This document shows, in pieces, positions 18,257-26,761 of a stretch of DNA of 64,000 nt. Within the stretch, counting starts at the first letter, position 1. Each line of letters opens with the position of its first letter. The notes under the pieces are model-generated. The model had not been told where the DNA came from. It saw only the letters and a program-made list of their open reading frames with translations, and ran no database searches. Source of the stretch: Oceanicola sp. (GTDB taxonomy: Bacteria > Pseudomonadota > Alphaproteobacteria > Rhodobacterales > Rhodobacteraceae); contig CP051231.1 in the NCBI GenBank assembly GCA_017792405.1, positions 2,860,062 to 2,924,061 of the forward strand. The letters are read 5' to 3'. A program made the translations under genes and the position numbers.

Positions 18257-18340
18257 CCGCCTTTGCGCGATGTTGCCCGGCTCCATCGTTGATCGCTCAA
18301 CTCAGCGCTGCTAGCGTCGCACAAAAGCACAGGCCGCCCG

Positions 18341-19006
18341 ATGAACATCGCTCAGGAAACCCTCTCAGACCGTGCACATGCGATGCTGCGCGGCGATATT
18401 GTCTCCGGCCGCCTCGCCCCCGAATCCCGCCTCCGCATCGCCCAGCTCTCCGAGACCTACGGCATCGGCGCCAGCCCGCTGCGCGAGGCGCTCTCCAAGC
18501 TGACCTCCGAGTTTCTGGTGCTGTTCGAGCCCCAGCGCGGCTTCTCAGTCGCGCCCGTCTCCGCCGACGAGTTGCGCGACATCTCCCGCGTGCGCTGCGA
18601 GTTGGAGAGCGAGGCACTGCACCGTGCCATCGAAGCCGGGGATGATGCATGGGAGGCCGGGATCGTCGCCGCCTACTACGCGCTGAGCAAGGCCGACACC
18701 CGCCGCAAGAGCGACCCCTCCGAAGGCTCCGACAGCTGGGAAGACAAGAACCGCACCTTCCACGAGGCCCTCGTCGCCGCCTGCGACAGCCCGTGGCTCA
18801 AGCGCCTGCGCAGCCTGATCTACTACCAGCATGAACGGTATCGCCGGATCTCACTTACCAACCCCGACCCGGCCCGCGACCTTCAGGCCGAGCACGCCGC
18901 GATCATGGAGGCTACCCTCGCCCGACAGGCCCCCGAGGCGATCCGCCTCTCGAAAGACCACATCGACCGGACCACCCAGGCCGTGCTGAAAGTGCTGCCC
19001 GCGTAG
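18341..19006 (+). CDS. GntR-family regulator with FCD domain
   Basis: A 221-residue repressor/activator. The N-terminal winged helix covers about 8-70 (LRIAQLSETYGIGASPLREALSKLTSEFLV) and the helical FCD ligand-binding domain about 80-215 (RVRCELESEALHRAIE, HEALVAACDSPWLKRL, EHAAIMEATLARQ with metal-ligand histidines). The FCD class senses organic acids. It sits directly after the FAD monooxygenase on the same strand, so that gene is the likeliest target. Confidence 0.88.
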   Translation: MNIAQETLSDRAHAMLRGDIVSGRLAPESRLRIAQLSETYGIGASPLREALSKLTSEFLVLFEPQRGFSVAPVSADELRDISRVRCELESEALHRAIEAGDDAWEAGIVAAYYALSKADTRRKSDPSEGSDSWEDKNRTFHEALVAACDSPWLKRLRSLIYYQHERYRRISLTNPDPARDLQAEHAAIMEATLARQAPEAIRLSKDHIDRTTQAVLKVLPA

Positions 19007-19024
19007 GTCGGGACTTGTCCCGAC
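19007..19024. terminator. Hairpin between convergent genes
   Basis: GTCGGGAC, a TT loop and GTCCCGAC form a perfect 8-bp stem beginning the base after the FCD regulator stop. The convergent acetyltransferase ends at 19044, so the hairpin can serve both directions. There is no T-run, so it is at best a non-canonical terminator. Confidence 0.5.
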
Positions 19025-19043
19025 TCACCGCAAACCACACGCC

Positions 19044-19490
19044 TCACAGATACTTCTTGAACCCCACGTGGCTGGCCTCAAACCCCAGCCCCTCGTAAAA
19101 CCTGTGGCTGTCCACCCGGCTCGCGTTCATCGTGAGCTGCACAAGGCTGCACCCCGCCGCCTTCGCGCGCGCCTCGACATCGGCAAACATCTGTTGCCCC
19201 ACGCCCTGCCCGCGCATCCGGCTCGCCACCCGCACGCTCTCCACTTGCGCCCGCCGGGCCGCTGCCAGCGACAGACCCGAGATAACGGTGAGCTGGTAGG
19301 TCGCCACCACCTCGCCGCCCTCTTCGCCCACGATCACGAGGTTTCCGCCCTCCTCGGCCATCGCGTCGAACGCGGCATAGTAGATCGAAAGATCGGCCTT
19401 CTCGCGGCCCTGCCCAAGCATGTCATCCGCCAGCATCGCCACCACGGCCGGCACATCCTCGCGCCGTGCCTCGCGGAAGCTCACGCTCAC
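19044..19490 (-). CDS. GNAT-family N-acetyltransferase
   Basis: A 148-residue GNAT protein. The acetyl-CoA loop is [28 protein letters not shown] near 88-115, followed by the typical [30 protein letters not shown] end. A GTG start at 19490 was chosen because it overlaps the trpF stop (GTGA) and the longer open frame upstream is Gly/Arg-rich and not protein-like. The substrate is unknown. It probably shares the trpF transcript. Confidence 0.82.
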   Translation of the reverse strand: MSVSFREARREDVPAVVAMLADDMLGQGREKADLSIYYAAFDAMAEEGGNLVIVGEEGGEVVATYQLTVISGLSLAAARRAQVESVRVASRMRGQGVGQQMFADVEARAKAAGCSLVQLTMNASRVDSHRFYEGLGFEASHVGFKKYL

Positions 19491-20137
19491 GCAGGCACCC
19501 CGGCGACGGCCTCCATGAAGGCGCGGATCAGGCCCGCGTCCTTCACCCCCTTCTCGCGCTCCACGCCAGAAGAGAGATCCACCTGCCGCGCGCCCGTCCG
19601 GGCCACCGCCTCGACCACGTTGCCCGCATGCAGCCCACCCGCCAGCATCCACGGCACCGGCCAGCGCCGCCCGGCAATGAGCCGCCAGTCAAACGGCAAC
19701 CCGTTCCCGCCCGGCAACTCGTCTCCCGGTGCGGGCTTCGCGTCCACCAGCAGCATGTCGGCGACCCGGCCATAGTCGTCGAGCAGCGGCAAGTCGGCCT
19801 CCGTGGCCACGCCGACCGCCTTCATCACCGGCAATCCGTAACGGTCCCGCACCTGCTGCACCCGCTCGGGGCTCTCCTTGCCATGAAGCTGGATGATATC
19901 CAGCGGCACCGCGCCCACGATCTCGTCGAGCAGCGCGTCACCCGCATCCACCACGAGGCCGACCTTCGCCAGCCCCTCGGGCGCCAGAAGCGCCAGATCA
20001 CGCGCCTCTTCCGGGCTCACATAACGCGGACTCGGCTCGAAAAAGTTCAGCCCCACATAGGCCGCCCCGGCTTCCGCCACGGCAGCCATGTCCTCCGGGC
20101 GTTTCAGCCCGCAGATCTTTACCCGGATGTCAGCCAT
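19487..20137 (-). CDS. trpF: Phosphoribosylanthranilate isomerase
   Basis: A 216-residue (beta/alpha)8 enzyme of tryptophan biosynthesis that isomerises phosphoribosylanthranilate. The start [19 protein letters not shown] contains the catalytic Cys in [18 protein letters not shown] is a family block, and [18 protein letters not shown] plus [14 protein letters not shown] form the phosphate-binding loops. It follows the LapA-like gene by one base; lapA-trpF after ihfB is the usual Rhodobacterales order. Confidence 0.96.
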   Translation of the reverse strand: MADIRVKICGLKRPEDMAAVAEAGAAYVGLNFFEPSPRYVSPEEARDLALLAPEGLAKVGLVVDAGDALLDEIVGAVPLDIIQLHGKESPERVQQVRDRYGLPVMKAVGVATEADLPLLDDYGRVADMLLVDAKPAPGDELPGGNGLPFDWRLIAGRRWPVPWMLAGGLHAGNVVEAVARTGARQVDLSSGVEREKGVKDAGLIRAFMEAVAGVPA

Positions 20138-20138
20138 C

Positions 20139-20498
20139 TCAGCCCGCCTTGCGGTCGTCCAGCAGCGCCAGAACCTCGTCCTGCTCCTGCCCTGTCTCCC
20201 GCTTCACCGCGTCGAGCTCTTTCTTCGCCCGCCGCGCTTCCTTCGCCTGCCGCGCCGCCTCGGCCCGGTGCTTGTGCTCGCGGAACCACTCCCAGACAAA
20301 GCCGATCAGGATGCCCAGCGCGATCATCGCAAAGAGCGAGACGAACAGCGGCAGCGTGATCTGATAGGGCAGCCCCAGCAGATCGGCCAGTTCGCCGGGC
20401 AACAGCTTCAGCGTCACCGGCTCACGGTTGGCCAGTGCAAGGGTGATGAGAACAATGGCGAGGAGGGCCAGAAAGCCCCAGCGAAGATAACGGATCAT
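20139..20498 (-). CDS. LapA-like (DUF1049) inner-membrane protein
   Basis: A 119-residue protein with two hydrophobic helices (about 7-23 and 48-68) joined by a short loop with the family motif [14 protein letters not shown], and a charged cytoplasmic coiled-coil tail ([28 protein letters not shown]). In E. coli LapA works with LapB in controlling lipopolysaccharide synthesis. It is nine bases after ihfB. Confidence 0.85.
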   Translation of the reverse strand: MIRYLRWGFLALLAIVLITLALANREPVTLKLLPGELADLLGLPYQITLPLFVSLFAMIALGILIGFVWEWFREHKHRAEAARQAKEARRAKKELDAVKRETGQEQDEVLALLDDRKAG

Positions 20499-20507
20499 GC
20501 GGGCAGA

Positions 20508-20789
20508 TTACTTGCCGTTCAGCCGGTCGCGCAAGAGCTTGCCTGTCTTGAAGAAGGGCACATGCTTCTCTTCCACGTCCACCGCCTCTCCGGTGCGCGG
20601 ATTGCGGCCCACGCGGGCATCGCGTTTCTTGACCGAGAACGCCCCGAAGCCCCGAAGCTCCACACGGTCGCCGCTGGCCATCGCGCCAATGATCTCTTCG
20701 AAGATGGTGTTCACGATCCGCTCGACGTCACGCTGATAGAGATGCGGATTCTCGTCAGCGACTTTCTGAATCAATTCCGATCGGATCAT
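20508..20789 (-). CDS. ihfB: Integration host factor subunit beta
   Basis: A 93-residue HU/IHF-family protein that bends DNA as a heterodimer with IhfA. The body [27 protein letters not shown] and the DNA-binding arm [20 protein letters not shown] with the intercalating proline are intact. A TATAGT -10-like box lies about 60 bases upstream on the minus strand (20852-20847). The gene is normally next to rpsA; here 2.3 kb of other genes intervene. Confidence 0.97.
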   Translation of the reverse strand: MIRSELIQKVADENPHLYQRDVERIVNTIFEEIIGAMASGDRVELRGFGAFSVKKRDARVGRNPRTGEAVDVEEKHVPFFKTGKLLRDRLNGK

Positions 20790-21007
20790 GCTTCCCCCCT
20801 AAAGGACGCTTTTTCGGCCACGATTCCATGTCTGGCTTCTGCCCCGACTATAGGCACAAATTTCAGCATCCGAAACGGGGCGATTGCGTCAATTCACGTC
20901 TTTTCCGCGCCCATGCTCCATTTTCCGCCTGAAAAACCAAGGCTTTGGCGGCGCAGCATGACCCGCGCACACGTGCCGCAATGCAGCATTGCCCGAATCG
21001 GAGGCGG

Positions 21008-22225
21008 CTAAAATCGCAGCCGTGCGATGCCGTAGAGCGCCAGCGCCAGCATGCCCGCGCCGCCCAGAACATAGGGCATCCGCAGCGCCATTTCACGGCC
21101 CAGCCCAGGCTCCGCCACCGCCACCAACGCCCCGCCCGCAAGCGCGCCCAGCGGCATCATGCCCCAGCCAAAGAACCGGTAGAGCGCGTTCACCCGGCCC
21201 AGCAGCGCATCGGGGATGATCCGCTGACGCCAACTCACCGTGACGATGTTCCACAGCATCGCGGCCACCGCCTCCAGCACCAGCGCCAGCCCTGCGAGCA
21301 GCGGTGAAGCGCCAAGCCCGAGCATGAAAAACGGCAGCGGCATCAGGCAAAGCGCCAGCCGCACCGTGGCCGTCGCCCCAAAGCGCGCACTGACTCGCGG
21401 CCCGAGCACCCCGCCCAGCACTGCCCCGCCCGCGCCCACCGCCAGCAACACCCCATGCCCCGCGGCCGAGAGCCCCAGAATCTCCTGACTAAAGAGCACC
21501 AGCACCGTGAGAGACGCCATGTGGACAAAGTTGATCAGCCCCAGCATCACCGCCAGCCGAAAGAGCAGCGCCTGCCCGCGCAGCCAGCGCCAGCCCTCGC
21601 CCAGTTCCTCCCAGAGTCGCCGCCGCACCGGCGCCACCCGCCGCGGCACCGAGATCGCCCATACAAGCCAAGCGGCCAGCGCGAATGTCACCGCGTCGAG
21701 CAAAAACGGCGCAGGCACGGCCCAGGCAATGAGCAGCCCCGCCAGCGGCGGCCCCACGAAATGCCCGGCCACCTGCTCGGCACTCCAGAGCTGCCCGTTC
21801 GCCGCCTCCAGATCGCCCGGCTCCACCACGGCGGGCAAAAAGGTCTGCGCCGCATTGTCCCGCACCACCTCGGCGCTGCCGAGCAAAAACGCCAGCCCCG
21901 CCAGCGCCATCACCGGCAAGGTGCCACCGCCCTCGGGCATCCGCAGCGCCAGCGCCACGATTCCCATGGTCAGCAGCACCCTCAGCACATCGGCCCGCAC
22001 CATCAGCGCCCGCCGGTCCGACCGGTCCACCACCGCCCCCGCCGGGATCGCAAACAGCATCCACGGCAGCGAGCCGGCAAAGGGAACCAGCGCGATCAGC
22101 AGCGGGTCGCGGGTCAGCAGCGTCGCCAGCCACGGCACCGCCAGTGCCGAGACCCCGTCTCCGAGGTTCGAGACCGAGGTGGCAGAAAACAGCAGGCGGA
22201 AATTTCGGTTGCGGGCCAGAAGCAT
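21008..22225 (-). CDS. Major facilitator superfamily transporter
   Basis: A 405-residue protein with about 12 hydrophobic segments, beginning RNFRLLFSATSVSNLGDGVSALAVPWLATLLT, the opening of the MFS_3/enterobactin-exporter-like drug efflux group. The A-motif-like loop GAVVDRSDRRALMVRADVLR follows helix 2. The substrate is unknown, presumably a drug or siderophore-like compound leaving the cell. Upstream (22298-22316) CATCAA and TTGATG form an inverted repeat that could be its operator. It interrupts the rpsA-ihfB order. GCAATGC-A-GCATTGC at 20978-20992 lies just past its stop. Confidence 0.88.
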   Translation of the reverse strand: MLLARNRNFRLLFSATSVSNLGDGVSALAVPWLATLLTRDPLLIALVPFAGSLPWMLFAIPAGAVVDRSDRRALMVRADVLRVLLTMGIVALALRMPEGGGTLPVMALAGLAFLLGSAEVVRDNAAQTFLPAVVEPGDLEAANGQLWSAEQVAGHFVGPPLAGLLIAWAVPAPFLLDAVTFALAAWLVWAISVPRRVAPVRRRLWEELGEGWRWLRGQALLFRLAVMLGLINFVHMASLTVLVLFSQEILGLSAAGHGVLLAVGAGGAVLGGVLGPRVSARFGATATVRLALCLMPLPFFMLGLGASPLLAGLALVLEAVAAMLWNIVTVSWRQRIIPDALLGRVNALYRFFGWGMMPLGALAGGALVAVAEPGLGREMALRMPYVLGGAGMLALALYGIARLRF

Positions 22226-22440
22226 GGCGCCAGCCAGCCATGAAACTGCCCGAGCCGCAAGCCTTGCCGCAAACGCACGGCGCCGCTACACAGCCCTCAT
22301 CAATGGAGATTTGATGCACTGATGGTTCTGTCGGCACCCCTCTGAGGTGCCACCCCGGGCACCCGCCCACGCGCAGCCCGCCCTCGCGGCGGCAGCTGGC
22401 CCTGTGCCTCCATGGCACCCAACATCACGGGATCAAACCA

Positions 22441-22878
22441 TTGATACGACCCTACTCTCCTGGCGTCGACGACGGCGCCATTGTGCGCATCTTCACCCAA
22501 GCCAGCCGCCTCGCGCATGGCTTTCTGGGCGAAGAGTTCATCCTCAAGGCCGCAGAAGAGGTGCGCAGCCTTTACCTGCCCAATGCCGAAACCCATGTCT
22601 GGGATGATCGCTTCGGGCCACGCGGCTTCATCGCCCTCATCCCCAGCACACCCGCCGAGGTCGGCGGTTTTTTCATGGACCCCGCCCACCGCGGCCAGGG
22701 TCACGGCAGGGCGCTGATGGACGACGCGCTCCGCCGCAAGGGCACACTCGAACTCGACGTGTTCAAGCGCAACGAGATCGGCCGCCGCTTCTACGCCCGC
22801 TACGGCTTCACCGAACTGTCCGAGCGGCACGACCCGCGCTTCGACCAGCCGGTCCTCCGCCTGCGCTCCCCGGGCTGA
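22441..22878 (+). CDS. GNAT-family N-acetyltransferase
   Basis: A 145-residue GNAT enzyme. The family opening IRPYSPGVDDGAIVRIFTQAS, the acetyl-CoA loop FFMDPAHRGQGHGRALMDDAL and the C-terminal RNEIGRRFYARYGFTELSER are clear. The start is probably TTG at 22441 with GGGA upstream; no ATG lies close. The substrate is unknown. It is convergent with rpsA and divergent from the MFS gene; with the latter it forms a two-gene block inside the rpsA-ihfB junction. Confidence 0.82.
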   Translation: MIRPYSPGVDDGAIVRIFTQASRLAHGFLGEEFILKAAEEVRSLYLPNAETHVWDDRFGPRGFIALIPSTPAEVGGFFMDPAHRGQGHGRALMDDALRRKGTLELDVFKRNEIGRRFYARYGFTELSERHDPRFDQPVLRLRSPG

Positions 22879-22888
22879 CCAAAACCCC

Positions 22889-22947
22889 GTGGCGCCTGCC
22901 CATCGGGTGGGCGCCACCCTCCTGCATTTTCTTGCTGAAAACACTCC
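22889..22947. repeat. Hairpin followed by dispersed repeat copy 1
   Basis: GTGGCGCC and GGCGCCAC (22889-22917) form a hairpin just after the acetyltransferase gene. CATTTTCTTGCTGAAAACACTCC-type sequence at 22925-22947 read on the minus strand is GGAG, a T-rich stretch and CAGCAAGAAAATG, which recurs at 34769-34793 and 53060-53083. It may act as a terminator or as an intergenic repeat unit. Confidence 0.45.
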
Positions 22948-23007
22948 AACCCGTCCCCGCCACCCATGCACCGCCCGAAAGCCGGGCATCACGGTGCCAT
23001 TCTGCGT

Positions 23008-23046
23008 GGGGGCGGCGCGGGGTGGGCGGGCGGGAGCGCCGCCCCC
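23008..23046 (+). other. Long GC hairpin with a G-quadruplex motif in its loop
   Basis: GGGGGCGGCGC (23008-23018) and GCGCCGCCCCC (23036-23046) are a perfect 11-bp inverted repeat. The 17-base loop contains GGGGTGGGCGGGCGGG (23019-23034), four G-runs with single-base linkers, a textbook G4-forming motif. It lies between the convergent acetyltransferase and rpsA genes. Confidence 0.6.
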
Positions 23047-23076
23047 GCGCCCGGTCCAACACAAGACCGGACCAAC

Positions 23077-23109
23077 AAAAAAAGGGCCCCCGCCAGCAGC
23101 GGAGGCCCC
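23077..23109 (-). terminator. Rho-independent terminator of rpsA
   Basis: On the minus strand GGGGCCTCCGC, a short loop and GGCGGGGGCCC are followed immediately by seven T. It starts 33 bases after the rpsA stop codon and is the strongest intrinsic terminator in the window. Confidence 0.9.
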
Positions 23110-23141
23110 AATTCTTTCAGGCTTTACGCCCGGCTGAAGGA

Positions 23142-24821
23142 TCAGTCGTCCTTGTTCAGCGCGGCGCCCAGAATGTCGCCCAGCGAGGCACCGGAGTCCG
23201 ACGAGCCATACTGCTCCACGGCTTCCTTCTCCTCGGCGATCTCGCGTGCCTTGATCGACAGGCCCAGACGGCGGGTCTTGCTGTCCACGTTGGTCACGCG
23301 TACATCCACCTTGTCGCCCACGCCAAAGCGCTCGGGGCGCTGCTCGGCACGGTCGCGGCTCAGGTCGGAGCGGCGGATGAAGGACTTCATGCCCTCGTAC
23401 TCCACCTCAACGCCACCATCCTCGATCGCGGTCACTTCCACGGTGATGATGTCGCCACGCTTCACGCCACCAACGGCCTCGGCAAACTTGTCACCGCCCA
23501 GCGCTTTGATGGAGAGCGAGATGCGCTCCTTGTCCACGTCGGTCTCGGTGACAACGGCCTTGACCACGTCGCCCTTGCGGTACGACTGGATCGCATCCTC
23601 GCCACGCTCGTCCCAGCTGATGTCGGAGAGGTGAACCATGCCGTCGATGTCGCCCGGCAGGCCGATGAACAGACCGAACTCGGTGATGTTCTTGACCTCG
23701 CCCTCGACCTCGGTGCCCTCGGGATGGGTCTCGGAGAAGACCTCCCACGGGTTGCGCATGGTCTGCTTGAGACCCAGCGACACACGACGCTTGGCGCTAT
23801 CGATCTCCAGCACCATGACTTCCACTTCCTGCGAGGTGGAGACGATCTTGCCGGGATGCACGTTCTTCTTGGTCCAGGACATTTCGGACACGTGAACAAG
23901 GCCCTCGACGCCCGGCTCCAGCTCGACGAACGCACCGTAGTCGGTGATGTTGGTCACGCGGCCGGTGTGCACCGAATCCAGCGGGAACTTGGCTTCCACG
24001 GTATCCCACGGATCGTCCTGCAACTGCTTCATGCCGAGGCTGATGCGGTGAGTCTCTTTGTTGATCTTGATGACCTGCACCTTGATCGTCTCGCCGATCG
24101 AGAGGATCTCGGAGGGGTGGTTCACACGGCGCCACGCCATGTCGGTCACGTGGAGCAGGCCGTCGACACCGCCGAGGTCCACGAAGGCACCGTATTCGGT
24201 GATGTTCTTCACCACGCCGTCGACCGTCTGGCCTTCGGAGAGGTTGCCGATCACTTCGGCGCGCTGCTCGGCGCGGGACTCTTCGAGGATCGCACGGCGC
24301 GACACCACGATGTTGCCACGGCGACGGTCCATCTTCAGAATCTGGAACGGCTGCTTGAGGCCCATCAGCGGGCCGGCGTCGCGCACGGGGCGCACGTCAA
24401 CCTGGGAGCCGGGCAGGAAGGCCACGGCGCCGCCGAGATCGACGGTAAAGCCACCCTTCACGCGGCCAAAGATGGCACCTTCGACGCGCTCTTCGTCGGC
24501 ATAGGCCTTCTCCAGACGGTCCCATGCCTCTTCGCGGCGGGCCTTGTCACGGGAGATCGAAGCCTCGCCGCGGGCGTTCTCGACGCGATCGAGGAACACC
24601 TCGACCTCGTCACCGACGGCCAGCTCGGGGGCTTCACCGGGGTTGGCGAATTCTTTCAGATCAACGCGGCCTTCCATTTTGTAGCCCACGTCGATGATGG
24701 CCTGGCCCGCCTCGATGGCGATGACCTTGCCTTTGACAACAGAGCCCTCGTCGGGCGTGTCAATCTCGAAGCTTTCGGAGAGGAGGGCTTCGAATTCCTC
24801 CATGGATGCGTTCTGAGCCAT
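23142..24821 (-). CDS. rpsA: 30S ribosomal protein S1
   Basis: A 559-residue S1 with six S1 RNA-binding repeats (each about 70-85 residues; repeated TDYGAFVELEPGVEGLVHVSEMSW-type blocks are visible). It binds mRNA leaders and delivers them to the 30S subunit. Length matches alphaproteobacterial S1. The usual neighbours cmk and ihfB are on the same strand but displaced. A hairpin plus T-run in its leader and a candidate promoter are listed separately. Confidence 0.98.
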   Translation of the reverse strand: MAQNASMEEFEALLSESFEIDTPDEGSVVKGKVIAIEAGQAIIDVGYKMEGRVDLKEFANPGEAPELAVGDEVEVFLDRVENARGEASISRDKARREEAWDRLEKAYADEERVEGAIFGRVKGGFTVDLGGAVAFLPGSQVDVRPVRDAGPLMGLKQPFQILKMDRRRGNIVVSRRAILEESRAEQRAEVIGNLSEGQTVDGVVKNITEYGAFVDLGGVDGLLHVTDMAWRRVNHPSEILSIGETIKVQVIKINKETHRISLGMKQLQDDPWDTVEAKFPLDSVHTGRVTNITDYGAFVELEPGVEGLVHVSEMSWTKKNVHPGKIVSTSQEVEVMVLEIDSAKRRVSLGLKQTMRNPWEVFSETHPEGTEVEGEVKNITEFGLFIGLPGDIDGMVHLSDISWDERGEDAIQSYRKGDVVKAVVTETDVDKERISLSIKALGGDKFAEAVGGVKRGDIITVEVTAIEDGGVEVEYEGMKSFIRRSDLSRDRAEQRPERFGVGDKVDVRVTNVDSKTRRLGLSIKAREIAEEKEAVEQYGSSDSGASLGDILGAALNKDD

Positions 24822-24924
24822 GTGGCGTGTATATCCTTACTAGTGGTTTCTGGCCGTGCGGTTGTCTCCGCCGGTCTTGGGGTTGGTCTGATGCCGTTCG
24901 GCGCTGCCGGAAAAGAACAGGGGC

Positions 24925-24957
24925 AAAAACAATACAGGGCCGGAAGGCTCCGACCCT
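24925..24957 (-). terminator. Attenuator-like hairpin in the rpsA leader
   Basis: Leftward, AGGGTCGGA-GCCT-TCCGGCCCT (24957-24936) forms a 9-bp stem including one T-G pair, followed by GTATTG and five T (24929-24925). It lies between the candidate rpsA promoter and the start codon. It could be an attenuator or a leader structure used in S1 autocontrol; this is inference. Confidence 0.45.
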
Positions 24958-25004
24958 GCCCGAGTTCTCTGCCAGCAGCTCTCACGGCGGCTTGACGAAG
25001 GGGC

Positions 25005-25032
25005 GTTTAGCCGCTCAAACGCCGCATGGCAA
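25005..25032 (-). promoter_or_regulatory. Candidate rpsA promoter
   Basis: Minus-strand TTGCCA (25032-25027) and CTAAAC (25010-25005) are 16 bases apart. If used, the leader would be about 175 bases and would contain the hairpin at 24936-24957. The -10 match is weak. Confidence 0.3.
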
Positions 25033-25081
25033 GGGGTTTCACCGCTTTTCGGCGGCCCCGCGCCGCCCTAAGGTCGCGCCC

Positions 25082-25969
25082 ATGCGTGCCCTCCTCGCCC
25101 CCCTCCTCCTGCTCGCCGCCTGCGCCGCGCCGCCCGCCCTGCCCGAGGGCGAGAGCCCGCTGGCGATCAACCCGGCCCGATCCGCCCAGATCGAGGCCGC
25201 GCCGCGGCTCACCGTGATGATTCCCGGCGCGCTTGCCTCGGTCGATATCTTCGCCCCCACCAACCACTGGGCCGCGCGCGGCCACGGCCTCGCCTATTAC
25301 CGCTTTCCGGGGATGGACGGCCTGCCGCTCGACCACCAGCTCTCGATCACCGGCGCGGCAGAGGAAATCGCCCGCTTCGCCCGCCGCTACCCCGACAAGG
25401 ATCTCACCCTCGTCGGCTACTCCGCCGGCGGCGCCATTGCGCTGGAGGCCGCCGCCCTGCTCGCGCCCCGCCCCGTCACCGTGGCCGCCATCTCACCCTC
25501 TCCCGAGCACGCGGGCGGGATGGAGACCATCCTGCGCGGCGCGGGCGACGTGATCTCGGCCGCCACCCGTGCCGAGCGCTTCACCCGCAAAGCCATCTGG
25601 GACGAATACTGGAAGACCCTGCTCTACGGCCGCAACAACCGCGCCGACCCCGGCTTTTCGGAGCAGATCGCAACCCTTTCCGCCGAGCACGCCCCGCAAA
25701 TCTCCAATCCGAGCCCGGCACTGGTGCGCGCCCATTCCGCCAGCCTGCGCCGCTGGGAGTTGTCCGAAGGGGCCGACCTGAGCCACGCCCGCATCGGCTT
25801 CTTCGTCGGCCTCGAAGACCCGGTGTTCTCGACCCGCCAGACAGACGCCCTCCGCCGCCGCGCAGGCGGCGGGCGGCTCATCGGCTTTGCGGATGACGGG
25901 CACCTGCTCCTGCTGACCCGCAAGAGTCTCTTCGCCCATGTGCTGAGGTTCGTCGAGGCCGCGCCCTAG
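25082..25969 (+). CDS. Alpha/beta-hydrolase lipoprotein
   Basis: A 295-residue protein with a lipoprotein signal (MRALLAPLLLLAAC, Cys14) and an alpha/beta-hydrolase body. The nucleophile elbow is GYSAGG near 117-122, and GHLLLLTRKS at the C-terminus supplies the histidine; GLEDPVFSTRQ contains a plausible acid. Substrate unknown. The start was placed at the ATG giving the lipobox; the frame is open upstream. It is transcribed opposite to rpsA and cmk, between which it is inserted with the BLUF gene. Confidence 0.8.
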   Translation: MRALLAPLLLLAACAAPPALPEGESPLAINPARSAQIEAAPRLTVMIPGALASVDIFAPTNHWAARGHGLAYYRFPGMDGLPLDHQLSITGAAEEIARFARRYPDKDLTLVGYSAGGAIALEAAALLAPRPVTVAAISPSPEHAGGMETILRGAGDVISAATRAERFTRKAIWDEYWKTLLYGRNNRADPGFSEQIATLSAEHAPQISNPSPALVRAHSASLRRWELSEGADLSHARIGFFVGLEDPVFSTRQTDALRRRAGGGRLIGFADDGHLLLLTRKSLFAHVLRFVEAAP

Positions 25970-25979
25970 CCTTGCGGCC

Positions 25980-26474
25980 CTACCGGCCCCGCGCCGCCGA
26001 AAGCCGCTTGATCCACGCGTCCATGCTCTCGGTCGGCTTGCGGCTGTAGGGCGAGGCACCGCCCCACTCGGCCTCGCTGTGCGACTGCTCGATCATCTTG
26101 CCCCAGATCTCCCGCGCCTTCGCCGGGCTGATCATCGGGCGGCTGTTGTCTTCCTCGAGGGAGATGCCCAGCACGTCCTCGGCCACGTAGTCGTAGCCCA
26201 TCGCCCACTCGGCAAAGGGCGAGGGCGCATCGCCATCTTCCGAGATCAGCACCTCCACCTCGCTATGGCGCGGGTCGGTGCTGATCCGTTCCATCAGCGG
26301 CAGCACCTCGACACGCGGCCCATGCAGCGCTTGAAAGAACTGCCCGCGTCCGCGCCACAGGTAGCCCGTGATGCCCTTTGCGGCGTTGAACTCCAGCGCC
26401 TTGAGGAGAATGTCGAGATCGGAATCGCCAAATTCCTCTTCATTTGCGATCGAACGATAGAGCAGCTGATGCAT
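25980..26474 (-). CDS. BLUF-domain blue-light sensor
   Basis: A 164-residue protein. The BLUF domain (about 1-95) shows Tyr6 in LLYRS, Asn30 in EFNAAKGITGYL and the key glutamine in QFFQALHG, the residues that hydrogen-bond the flavin in this photoreceptor family. The C-terminal 65 residues are helical with no recognised output domain, so it probably signals by protein contact. The start at 26474 follows AAGGA. The 287-base upstream region holds four 11-bp repeats (26666-26709) and a TGTCA inverted repeat. No partner regulator gene is in the window. Confidence 0.87.
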   Translation of the reverse strand: MHQLLYRSIANEEEFGDSDLDILLKALEFNAAKGITGYLWRGRGQFFQALHGPRVEVLPLMERISTDPRHSEVEVLISEDGDAPSPFAEWAMGYDYVAEDVLGISLEEDNSRPMISPAKAREIWGKMIEQSHSEAEWGGASPYSRKPTESMDAWIKRLSAARGR

Positions 26475-26614
26475 GTCCGGTGTGGTCCTTCTGCCTTTCT
26501 TCCTCCCGGTCTCCCCCGGTTTTGGGGGCCAAGAACAGAAAAGGGATTCTGCCCTCAGGGGCAATATTCTTTGTTCATGTCTGGTTAACTTTTTCGCGTC
26601 ACCCGGCGCGAGGA

Positions 26615-26626
26615 TGTCAACTGACA
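26615..26626. promoter_or_regulatory. TGTCA-N2-TGACA inverted repeat upstream of the BLUF gene
   Basis: TGTCA and TGACA separated by AC form a symmetric element about 140 bases upstream of the BLUF start and 40 bases downstream of the 11-bp repeats. Three GTTAAC elements lie in the same intergenic region (near 26585, 26640 and 26748). A regulatory role is inferred only from position and symmetry. Confidence 0.25.
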
Positions 26627-26665
26627 CTCCCTCGCATGGTTAACCCCGCGCGCGCTGCGTCTTTT

Positions 26666-26709
26666 GACATATGCATAAGATGTGCATGGAATGTGCATCA
26701 GTTGTGCAT
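26666..26709 (-). repeat. Four tandem 11-bp repeats upstream of the BLUF gene
   Basis: Read toward the BLUF gene the units are ATGCACAACTG, ATGCACATTCC, ATGCACATCTT and ATGCATATGTC, exactly 11 bases each with no gaps. The last, gene-proximal unit has ATGCATAT in place of ATGCACAT. An equivalent array, also ending in ATGCATAT, lies at 47771-47814 in the same orientation to its downstream gene. Spacing of one helical turn suggests a multimeric DNA-binding protein. Confidence 0.8.
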
Positions 26710-26761
26710 GGCGGATTTCCGCCTGCCGATTTACGCAACACCAGCGTTAACCCTGAATTTT

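Noticed and set aside
22932..24995. A 687-codon open frame on the plus strand opposite rpsA
   Set aside because: It is the mirror of rpsA, whose S1 repeats and terminator are unmistakable; high GC leaves the antisense frame open.
26664..26692. Rightward promoter TTGACA-17-TGGAAT overlapping the 11-bp repeats
   Set aside because: The -10 is poor and no rightward gene follows; the match arises from the repeat sequence.
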